From: Aptenodytes patagonicus
Taxonomy: Eukaryota > Chordata > Aves > Sphenisciformes > Spheniscidae
NCBI RefSeq assembly: GCF_965638725.1
Contig: NC_134950.1
Span: 168,978,853 to 169,042,852 of the forward strand
DNA: 64,000 bases
Reading direction: 5' to 3'
Part shown: one piece after another, positions 9,725-21,700 of the stretch
How the letters are laid out: every line of letters starts with the position of its first letter
Numbering within the stretch: the first letter of the stretch is position 1
Made by a program: the position numbers and the translations under genes
The notes under the pieces: model-generated
The model's database searches: none
Seen by the model: the letters and a program-made list of their open reading frames with translations, nothing else
What the model was told of the DNA's origin: nothing

Positions 9725-12700
9725 CTAGGACAGACAAAGGTGAGAAGGTCAGTTGGGGATCCGTGCAGGGTGAGGAGGCTCCTTGCAAATGGAGAGAAAG
9801 AAGGGACAATAGCAAGGATCATAGAATCATAGAATAGTTTGGGTTGGAAGGGACCTCTAAAGGTCATCTAGTCCAACCCCCCTGCCCTGGGCAGGGACAT
9901 CTTCAACTACAACTACATCAGGTTGTAGTACGTCAGAGCCCCGTCCAACCTGACCTGGAATGTTTCCAGGGATGGGGCAGCCACCACCTCTCTGGGCAAC
10001 CTGTGCCAGTGCTTCACCACCCTCAGCGTAAACAATTTCTTCCTTATATCTACTCTCAATCTACCCCCCTGTAGTTTAAAGCCATTCCCCCTTGTCCTGC
10101 CGCAACAGGCCCTGCCAAAAAGTTTGCCGCCATCTTTTTTATAAGCCCCCTGTAAGTACTGACAGGCTGCAAGAAGGTCTCCCCAAAGCCTTCTCTCCTC
10201 TAGGCTGAACAACCCCAACTCTCTCAGCCTTTCTTCACAGCAGAGGTGTTCCATCCCCCTCATCATTTTCGTGGCCCTCTTCTGGACCCGCTCCAACAGG
10301 TCCGTGTCTTTCCTGTGCTGAGGGCTCCAGAGCTGGACGCAGCACTGCAGGTGGGGTCTCCCCAGAGCAGAGCAGAGGGGCAGAATCCCCTCCCTCGACC
10401 TGCTGGCCACGCTGCTTTGGATGCAGCCCAGGATACAAATTGGCCTTCTGGGCTGTGAGCGCACATTGCTGGCTCATGTCCAGCTTTTCATCCACAGGTA
10501 CCCCCAAGTCCTTCTGGGCAGGGCTGCTCTCCATCCCTTCCATCCCCCAGCCTGTATTGATGCTGGGGGTTGCCCCGACCCAGGTGCCGGACCTTGCACT
10601 TGGCCTTGTTGAACCTCATGAGGTTCACATGGGCCCACTTCTCGAGCTTGTCCAGGTCCCTCTGGATGGCATCCCGTCCCTCTGGCGTGTCGACCGCACC
10701 GCTCAGCTTGGTGTCATCTGCAAACTTGCTGAGGGTGCACTCGATCCCACTGTCTATGTCACTGATGAAGATATTAAACAGTACCGGTCCCAGTACGGAC
10801 CCCTGCGGGATGCCACTCGTCACCAGCCTCCATCTGGACATTGAGCCGTTGACCACTACCCTCTGGATGTGACCATCTAACCAATTCCTCACCCACCGGA
10901 CAGTCCACCCATCAGATCCATACCTCTCCAGTTCAGAGAGAAGGATGTTGTGGGGGACCGTGTCAAAGGCCCTACAGAAGTCCAGATAGACGACATCTGT
11001 AGCCCTTCCCATGTCCACTGATGTAGTCACTCCATCATAGAAGGCCACTAGGTTGGTCAGGCAGGACTTGCCCTTGGTGAAGCCATGCTGGCTGTCTGGA
11101 ATCACCTCCCTGTCCTCCATGTGCCTTAGCAGAGCTTCCAGGAGGATCTGTTCCATGATCTTGCCAGGCACAGAGCTGAGACTGACTGGCCTGTAGTTCC
11201 CCGGGTCTTCCTTTTTTCCCTTTTTAAAAATGGTGGTTATGTTTCCCCTTTTCCAGTCAGTGGGAACTTCACTGGACTGCTACGGCTTCTCAAATACGAT
11301 GGATAGTGGCTTAGCAACTTCATCTGCCAGTTCCTTCAGGACCTGCGGATGGATCTCATCGGGTCCCATGGGCTTGTGCACCTTCAGGTGCCTCAGATGG
11401 TCTCGGACCTGATGTTCTCCCACAGTGGGCGGCTCTTCATTCTCCCAGTCCCTGCCTTTGCCTTCTGTGGCTTGGGCGGTGAGGCTTAAGCACTCGCTGG
11501 TAAAGACTGAGGCAAAAAAGTCATTGAGTTCCTCCACCTTCTCCGTGTCCCGGGTAACCAGGTCTCCTGTTTCACTCCGGAGAGGGCCCTCATTTTCCCT
11601 CGTCTTCCTTTTATCCCCGACCTACCTATGGAATCTTTTCTTGTTGCCCTGGACGTCCCTGGCCAGATTTAATTCTATCAGGATCTGCACCAACTGTGCT
11701 GTTGGGAGCGCAGACACCATCTTACCAGGGATTTGCACACAGCGTGCTCTGGAGAAAGGACACTGCTCCCCCGGAGAGACCCGCGTAGCACCGCGTGAGC
11801 TTCACTTTCCCCTTCCTGGTCGTTCTCAGAAACTCGCAGGCTACATCAGAGCTGACGGGGTAGTTGGCACTCAACCTGCCCCAAAAGAAGAGAATTGATC
11901 AGCATGAAAGGCATCACTTAAGATACTCCTTCTCCTAGGACTTTGCACCCAGCAGTGAGAGGAGGGTCATGATGATGCACAGAAACATCATATGGGAAAA
12001 CAAAATCCGAAAGGCCACTGTTCTTCTGTGGGTTTCCTGACTTTGGCTGTTTTTCACCTGGCGTAATTTGAATTTTCTTGTTAAAGTTGGGGCTTTTCAG
12101 ATGAGGCTGAGTGAGAAACACCAGCAGCTGCTGGGTTGTAAAACAGCCTTAGTCTACTTGGAGACATCGCTGGGACTGGGCGTCCTTGCACAGTGCAGCC
12201 AGCTCCGTACTCTCCATCACACAGACTTCTGCGGCATTGCCAAGGAGAGGGGGCACAACTGAGGTTAACTCTCTGAGTCAGTGCATCTCCCCTGCTTGAT
12301 GACTATGAAATTGCACTTTTAAAGCTGCTCATAGGGTAAGGAAAGGCAGACTGACTTACATGATGAAGGCTGTGATCCCGATGGACCATATATCAGTCTG
12401 CGGGAGGGCTCCTTGCTCTGTCAGCAGTTCTGGAGCTAGAAAAGCAAATTGGTGTGAGCCAAGCTCCCCTCCAATGCAGAGACCAGCACAAAAACAGTGG
12501 GTACTTTCATGCTTTGCAACCTTCCCAAGAGCGAAGAAGAAAAAGCTCCTAGTACAGGGAGCTGACTGAGGTAAGACATCGTGGGTGATGACTGCAATGA
12601 AACCTTGAGAACATCAGGCCACATGGCAGTAATACTATACCCCTGAGCTCTGGACACATGGATGCCAGCCAGAGCGGTGTTGGCTGTGACCTCTGGCTTT

Positions 12701-15700
12701 GTCCTCTGTGGTCTGCAGGTGGGTCGGCTGTCACCACTAGCTGCTCCTGCAAACTCACACTGTTGCTGGAGGGCAGCACCTGGGAGAATTTGCTTGCTGG
12801 GGCCAACTGCTGCTTTGACCAATGGCTCTGTCTGTCTGTCTGTCTGTCTACCACAGATTGCATACAAGGCCAAGGTTGCTGTGACTGAACTCTGTACTCA
12901 CCCATGGTTTCAACATAGTCTGTGCACTTGTCCATGGTAATGACTTTGTCTTGTGTGTAGAACTGTGCATTGCCAAAATCCAGGAGTTTCAGCAGGTTGG
13001 GCTCGGTGACGATCATGTTTTCAGATCTGAGATCCAAGTGCAGGATGCTGTGTGTGTGGAGATACTCAATGGCACTGAGGATCTGCCACAGGTAATCTCG
13101 AACCTCCACTTCTGAGTACGATGTCCTGGTAGAAGAAAGGGGATAGAAACCAGAGGCGTCCTATCTGCATGCCCAAGGGCACCATTCTACACCCACTATC
13201 ATCATCCCCTGGATGTCTAATCCCATGAGGCCCTTGAGAGTCGAGAAGAAACAACTCTACTCATTTAGCAAATCTATTGTATATGGAGAGGCTGGTCCAG
13301 ACTGTGGGTCAGGTTGACAGATGCAAGAGGTTCAGGAGGTTGTAGAGCTGCACGTCAGAGAAAGCAGTGGTTGTGCAGAAATCAAAATGCAGATTTAATG
13401 CCCTCCATTCTCTCTCCTTTAGTCAGCGGATTTCAGCAGATCCATTTTCTGCCATTGTGAGAAACAATGTGCAGAAGAAATGAGGCTTCCTGAACCACAG
13501 TAATCTCCTTGTTATGGGAGAGGGGGTTTCATATCAACTACTGTAAACTGCCTTCAACATCTCAACTGGGTGGCCCTGAATTGTCCCTACCCCAACCTTG
13601 TAGGGAACTTAAGTAATTTTTTTATGTCGCAAGAAGTTGCAGAACAAATGCATTACAAATCCCGTGTGCGACGACAGCACACTGGAAGAGATGGAGAGAG
13701 ATGATCCAGTTTGTCAGGGGAAAGCAATAGGTGTTTTGATCCCTACACCAGCCCTGACTGGAAATCCCTTCCCTCCACTTGTTATTACCGTAATGCCAAA
13801 GAGTGGAGTAGCTCTGGTCCCACGCACATCTCCTGGATCAACACTAAGTGCCGTGGGCTGACGTAGGCTCCCTTCAGCTGAGCTATGTTTGTGTGGTGAA
13901 GCTTCCTCAGGACTTGGTACTCGAGGAGCACAGTCTGCTTGTCCTCTTGCCAGTAAGGGATAATTTTAGCAGCTAAAGTCTTGCCGCTTACTTTTTCCCT
14001 GCACTGTCGGACGATGCTGAAACGCCCCCTGGTACAAAGGAACACAAAGGCAAGTTAAGCTTCTCTGCTACTCCTGGAAGAGCCAGGACCTTCTGTTCTT
14101 TAAAACCACCAGGATCCCATGCTGTGTTTTTCATCCATGCCCAACGTTGAGTTATTGCATCTATTGTCACAGTTTGCACATCCTCCTGTGTCTCTAAATT
14201 GTACAGTCACTTTAAATTGCAGGAGTGAGAGCTTAACTCCTTTGGAGAGAGAGAGAAGGTGGCTCATCATGTCTTGAGCAAGATAACTACCCCCTGCAGG
14301 CAGCTGCCTCTTTCTGTTGGCAACAGAAGCTGGTGCCTGTCTTCTAGGCAGAGAACGTTGAATCCCAACCCCGTGTCTGAAACTGGTAGCTGCAAAGGTT
14401 GATGCAGCAAGGAGAGGAGCCTTTGTTAGCCCTGGGCTCACTTCACAATATACTGAGGGGCTGTCCTGGTGCCCGGCACAGACCCTTTTGCTCTCCCAGA
14501 AAATCCACACCTGAATCCTACCAAACCAAGATGAAGATCACTCAGCCGATGATCTCAGGTTTATATGTATTGCTGTGGAGGTGTTTTCAACAAAACACCG
14601 TGACACTAGGTGAGCAGTGCATTTATAAAAGTGACTTTTCTAAATTCCAGCCACAGGCGGCATTGCCCTCTGGCTGGTTGAGCGCTCAGTTGGTTTCATT
14701 ACCTTTTGATCTCCGTTTGGAAGGCGTAGGTCTGGTAGGTTGGGAAAGGCTCGGATGGTGCGATTATTTCGCTCTCTTCTTCAGTAGCAGCTGATGGGAA
14801 GTTCTGCATTGCAGCACGAAGCTCTGCAGAGAGAAAGTGACAGGGATTACATGGGAAAACACCTCTGTCTGGAAACTGGAGCCTCTCTGAGCCACCCTCC
14901 GCTGTCTAAGAACAACGATAAAGGCGACACCAGAGCTTTCTCCAGACAAGTCTGCAGGTTGTCTCCCAGCTGTGGCACCCAATGCTATTAGAATGCAACA
15001 GATTCTAGACTGCCCACCCAGTAATTCCCCGGTGTGACCACCCCAGACTATGAGGTGGATTGTATGTTGTGTCCTATGATATCAAACGTCTCAGCCACTG
15101 GTTCTCGTCTTCTCACATAACAAGTCATCAGGGCATGGTAAGACACTGACAAAGAATTAGAAACTTCTTTTAGTTGGATATTTCAGGGCAGCAGCTGAAA
15201 CTTGTTGCTCTGGTTCTGGCATGTGGTTGTGTCCGAGTGCTCCCTGAAATATTAAAGCATCCCTTGACACATTAAAACATCTGCTTGGAAATGCGGTGCA
15301 CATTGAGATACGTTAATGAATCCTGGGCCAAGGGAAAGCAGAGGATTTAAGGTGAGTTAAAAATATCTCTGTGAACTGATTTTTACAGAATGATCCTCTC
15401 CACTGGGAGGAAATTCCAGTTAGACCATCCTTCCACTTCTTGGCAGACAGGATACTTCCTTTGCTACAAGGACGTGTTTGCCGTGGGGTTATGGATTTCT
15501 TAATTTTAAAAACATGTGAATAGTACAAAGTATTCAAACAGATGAAAAAAAAAATAGTAAATCGAGCTTTCTTTACTTCAGAGACAAAATACAGCTGAAA
15601 AATGCACCACAGTAGGGCAATAATTCCCAGTAGCAAACACCAGAACACATAAATTAACTACTGAACTTAGGACTGAGTCCATAACGAAGAGCAGGTCCAG

Positions 15701-18700
15701 GGCTTTCACCAGTGGCAGATCTATACCAATAGATGAATGCCTCCAGTAACACATCCATTGTCCCAGACCTGTTTCCTCATGATCTCACATCAAAAACTGA
15801 GTGTGTCTTCAGTGGGTAATCTACAGTTTCCAGATTTTTATTTTATTATTATATTTTTATATATGTTTACATATCATTTATATTTACGTAGTGTTATTAT
15901 TTTATTATTTATTTGTTATATATTTACACATATTCCCCTAACCGTGTCCAGAACTAGAAAATAATTTACTTTTAAATAAGAAAGCCAAAGAGGAGGAAGA
16001 CCTAAACCACCCTGAGCCAAGTGGAATTGGCCTTGATTCACTTGCTCTTGACTTCTGGACCCGCATCCAAAAGGGTGCAATCGTTTTGATGCAGGAAAAA
16101 CACAATGCTTTCCTGGCATTTGATCTTACCTATTTGATCCTTCCCAGTGATTTCCACTTTGGCAGACGGGTCGCTGTAAGGGCCCATTCCGGCTTTACTG
16201 GTGCAGGCTATCCTGAAGCAGTAGATAAACCCCTTGGAGAGATTTTTGGCATAGTAGCAGCAGTCAGCGATGTCAGAAGCAAGAGTCACCCACTCCCCAT
16301 CTTAACCAAGGAAAGACAGAAAAGAGATGAGGACTCATTTAAGATGGTCACACCAGGGTGTTTTTTGAGTTTTGGGGTTTTGTTGTTTTTGGGTTTTTTC
16401 CATCAACTTTACTTATGTGCTGGGAATATGGGGAAACAGTGGAATCTCATAGAGTGAAGGAAAAACTGACTTGCTATGACCAACTTTTGTGCATGGTGCT
16501 GCTCGCTGTACATGTGCCAAAGCTGCCCCTCTGCTCTGCTCTGGTGAGATCCCACCTGCAGCACTGCGTCCAGCTCTGGAGCCCTCAGCACAGGAAAGAC
16601 CTGGACCTGTTGGAGCGGGTCCAGAGGAGGGTCACGAAAATGCTCAGGAGGATGGAACACCTCTCCTCTGTAGAAAGGCTGAGAGAGTTGGGGTTGTTCA
16701 GCCTAGAGAAGAGAAGGCTCTGGGGAGACCTTCGTGCAGCCTGTCAGTACTTCAAGGGGGCTTATGAAAAAGATGGGGGCAAACTTTTTGGCAGGGCCTG
16801 TTGTGACAGGACAAGGGGGAATGGCTTTAAACTAAAGGGGGTAGATTTAGACTAGATATAAGGAAGTCATTTTTTACGCTGCGGGTGGTGAAGCACTGGC
16901 ACAGGTTGCCCAGAGAGGTGGTGGCTGCCCCATGCCTGGAAACATTCCAGGTCAGGTTGGACGGGGCTCTGAGCAACCTGATCTAGTTGAAGATGTCCCT
17001 GCCCAGGGCAGGGGGGTTGGACTAGATGACCTTTAGAGGTCCCTTCCAACCCAAACTATTCTAGGATTCTATGGTTCTATGATCTTTTTTGAAATCAGCT
17101 GTTTGATATCTAATCAGTCCAAGATGTGGCAATATTGTTTGAGAGGAATGGTGAAACTTTCCTGTATAGTTTCTGTTTATCTAATTCATGCTACCAATCT
17201 CTAATACAAATATACATCAAGAACTCCAAACAAAAGCCTAACAAAATCACCGTTTTTTTTTCCCTTTGGCCCTGTCTTGAATTCAGTTGAAACCATGAGG
17301 TTCAGGATTTCAGGAGAGAACTATCCACGAACACCTTCCTAGCAAACCCAGTGTTTGAAACTTGGGCAGATTTACTCAGCTTTTATGAAACTCGGATGAT
17401 TTTTCAGGGAACTGAAATTGTAGGTATGTTCTGGACTCATTATTCATGGGGCTAAGATGTGAAGTAGAAAATCACCAGCAAACATTTAATGATCATTCAT
17501 TTCACACGATGCTGTGTCCCATGCTTTGCCATTACTGCTGTGCTCAAGGCTGAACTCAACTCCCTGAGATTAAACCCATCCTTTCATTCAATTAAACACT
17601 GGTAGAGAGCCTCAAACCATAGGACAAGCAATAATTCACCATCCAAAACAAAGGTATCAATGACTTTGCAGGGTACTGGTTGAACTGGGGGGAGGGGGGG
17701 GCTGTGTAAGAAGGAGCAGATACAGCTTAGAAACAGAGAAAAGTGTCTGCAGAAGCAGCATGCAAAAGCCTACTCTCAAATAATGGATAAAACAAGGAAT
17801 TTTTTTCAGATTATCTTAATCCTCCTGTGTTCAGGAAAGCAGGACCTTGCACGTTCCTGCCAAATACACAGAATGCAACGGAAGATTGTAGATGCTGTTT
17901 GCTGTTTTTCTTCCTAGTTGGAACAACTTGCTTTTGTATCCTCCCCAAAGTCTCGCCTACAGTTGTGTCAAAAGGGATAACAATAAAGCGAGCTGCGTTG
18001 GAGGAAAAGTGACTGACACCAGCTCCAGGGTGAAAAGGTAGAAAGCTGCTGCCCATGCTCATGCGAATCCAGAAAGGAGTGCATGTGTGTTTGGAGAACT
18101 AAAAGAAGGAACATGGAGCAGTTGAATCCAAAGGGCTGTCTGGGTATGTGTGACTGCAGTAGAAATTACTATCAGACATAGTATTCATAATAATAACAGC
18201 AAAAGCAGTCCCGAAAGAGATGGAACAGGCTCGGGGATTTGATTCAAAGTTCGTGGAATTAAACAAGAAAACATCCACTGGATGTTTTCCACATCAGGCT
18301 CTGGACCAAGCCTTGGAAGGAAACATCAAAGGGATGATGCAGTTTTGCCAAACTTTTGTCATCTTGTCCTGGCTGTTTGCCCTAAGCTTCCTGCATAACC
18401 AATGGAAAAAGAAAGCGTGGCCGTTTAGCATAGGATGAATTGCCTTTTCGATAGACCATCTTTCTCCACAGACTGTACAGAAAGCCTGGGTGTAGGATGA
18501 TATTGTCTGCTAATCGTTGCTGCTGGGCGTTGTTAGCGTACGATGTCAGAGCTGTAACTTGAGAGGATTACTCAGGACGGTGTATCAGCCATGCCTGTTC
18601 TTCTGTGGCTGTTCACTTTTTGGTCACAGCTTCCATGCGACCTAGTTTGATTCACACTTCAGCAAAGCCTTTTGTAGGAGTATGCATATTCCAGGCTGGT

Positions 18701-21700
18701 GTAGCCAGCACAACATCTAACTTTCAGATGGCTAAATGATGGCTGTATGAATTTCATTCCTAACTCTAAACTAGGGAGCGAAAATCAGGCTGTTTCTGAA
18801 TAAAAAGAAAATATCCAGCTGGTGAAGAGATCGTACGAATCGAGATGTTCCTTGCAAGGCGTAAGGGCAGCACTCCACTTTACCTTCGCTCTTACACTGG
18901 ACAGTGTAATGGACGGGGGTGTTGGTTTCCACAGGTTTCCAGACCACCTGCACTCCATCCTCGTAGACCTCCACGATGTCAGGGGGTGGAGGGCTGGGAG
19001 GAACCTCTGTCGAGAGGAGGCACAAAAACCAGTGACCGTTAGCAATAGCACTGCTGTGATACATACCTCTACACCTGGCATTTCTCAGTTACAGATATTC
19101 TTTTTTTATATATATATATATATAAAAAAAAAGTATACCTTTTTTTAACGTATATACACATACACCCCCCCCCCCCAGTGGAACAGCAATTTAACCATGC
19201 CTAATTAAAACTCAGTGTTAAGATTTTGAAGTCTGGTTCTAGAACCACACGGTTACTGGAGCAGCTCTGAATTGAGGAGAGAGACTAAAGAGCGAAGAAG
19301 AGGGAATGAACCCTGCAAAACGTGCCACGCTACCAGACAGCAAGGGCTGTGGCTGTGGACTAGAGCAGGCAAGGGAGAGATCATCCTCTGAACCTATCTG
19401 CAGAAATCTCACCTCACAGGTATTTACAGGTCACATTTTGGGGCAGAAGTAATACCGACTTCTGTAGCTACTTCTTCTTTTACCTGCTTTTCTTATGATG
19501 CAAGAGGTGGATGCTGAGCCCAGGGAGTTTGTGGCCACACAGGTGTAAATACCAAAATCGTCAGCACCAACAGAGAGAATAGTTAACAGCTGGAAGTTTT
19601 TGAGCGTGGCTGAGATGAGGATCCGGCTGCTGCTGTGGACAGGTATCCCATCTGCAAAGCAGAAGATAGGAGAGACAATTACCCTGCAGATTTATATCAA
19701 GGTGTCTAAAACCCTCCCTGCACCCCTGTCCCAGAGGTTAGGGGCTCCCTGGAGGGATGTCAGTTCACCTCTGAACCAGTCGATGTGCAGGGAAGAGTGA
19801 GCCGCTGTCCGGCACGACAGCGTCACGCACTGTTCGATGGCAGCAGCCTGATCGATGAGCTCCTCAACGAATGAAGGTGCTGCAAAGAAGAGGAAAAGCA
19901 GTGATTCAGAATGGCCAGGAGGGCTATGTGGAAAATAAGTGCACGCAGGACATCAGTAAGCATTTTTAATTGGTTCAAGAACATTTCTGGTTCATGCTCT
20001 GGCATTCCTTTGACCACCGGTTGGAGAATCCTCTGGGCATTGGGCACATAGGTGCAGGAGCCCCGTTCAGCCCCATGGACGCAGTGTCACTGCTCATACA
20101 TGATAATCCAGATGGATCTTGGAAGGGCCATGGGGAACATCTGCATTGCCCAGCCCTGCTGGTACAGCTAAGGCAGCAGAACAGCTCGGAGGAGAGGGAG
20201 CGCATGTCGCAGCAAGAGTTTTCTTCTGGCCTAGCTTAAATGTGGGGGCAAAACTAAATGATGGTATTTCAAGGATGAGGGGATCAGATCAAGACAACAT
20301 GAGAAGAGAGAAGAAGAGATAAAAGATGGATATGGAAGGAGGAAAAAACCCATGGAGCATCAAATTTGCTGCTGTCTCCATGGGAAAGGGGGAGCTCAGG
20401 TTTTCTTCCGTGTTTCTCCAGGATTTTTTCTCCGCAGTGCCCAGGAGCTGCCAGCCTCACACGCCTGCCCTTCCCAGCGCTTGGCTGGGCTCTGCTGAAT
20501 GCTGGGGCATTAACCTGACCTCAGAAAATGCTCCTGCTAGAGTCAAGGGGAAACTTGCCCGGGCAAAAGCAAGTTCAGCTTTGCTGACACGCCGTTTGGG
20601 GCTGCCCCACCATTTTTCATTTCATAGCTCTATAGCAGCGCGTCTGGCCCTTACACATGCATGCAGGGCTGGGGCGTAGGAATTCACAGTTCCCTGCTTC
20701 TGCCATCCCACCCTTGGATACTCCATTTATTCTCTTTCTAGCTTACACATAGATTTTATTCCCTTGCAGTGGCTTCCTAGAATGGATCCAGTTTGCAAGC
20801 AATGCCAAGACAAGACGGTTTTAGCAAGGACATAGTTACGAGGTAAACAGAGGAGGCTGGCTGATATTGGATGAGTTGGTCCAGGTCATCTCAATTTGCA
20901 GATCCATCCTTAGAAACTGGCCTTACACAGCACTGTCATATTCATTAATGACACTTCATGATAAAACTAACTGATGACTTATGCAGTAGCAATACCTTTC
21001 TCCTTTGGCATGAGGCTTGAGAACTTGAATGAAGAGAGTGCTGATTTCCTCTTCAGAGATCCTTCAGCCCCTGTTAACAGCTCTTTTTCTACTGCCTCAC
21101 TCCCCAGCTCACCAAACTCTGTTTTGAGAAAGGATGAGAAGTCATTCAAGGCCATCGTTCTCCCTGTGGCATCCCGTTTACAGCAGACAGTTCTGCCGTT
21201 CGCACATAAATAGCTCAGCAGTCACAGGTTTCCTTATTAACGAGCCTTCAGTCAACAGGGAAGGCTGTGACAGCTATTACAAACAGAATGACGTCCTGGA
21301 AGAACAGGGCATATCCAGGGATGGCAGAGAAGAAAGCACAGGTTCTGTTGTGGAGTGTCATCAACTTAGGTAGCCAGGGAGACTTCACCGACGTCTCCCA
21401 GTCACTTTAGCCTTAAAGATTTACCATGGTCAGATGATAACTGCAGAAGAAACTGCAGCAAGGAAAGCATCATCCAGCCCTGGCCTGCTTTTGTGCAAAC
21501 TCAGACAGGGGAATCTGAACCACTTCCACCAGCAGATTAACCCAGCTGACTCTGCACTGAAATGAGTCAGTAACAGAGAGCTAGTGGTGGGGCTGAAGAC
21601 CACTAATTGCATAACCTGCCACTGCCAGTTTTGCAATGACTGTCTAACCACAGCCTCAGATATGCTGGGGGAAAAAGGAAAAGGCAGATTTAGCAGAGCC

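Noticed and set aside
10488-11171. 227-residue open frame as a host gene
   Set aside because: It is CR1 reverse transcriptase ([16 protein letters not shown]) with a CR1 tail.
12549-12901. Kinase 2 exon continuing past the donor at 12902
   Set aside because: The open frame runs into the intron and the CTGT repeat; the next exon at 12435 matches the kinase in phase.
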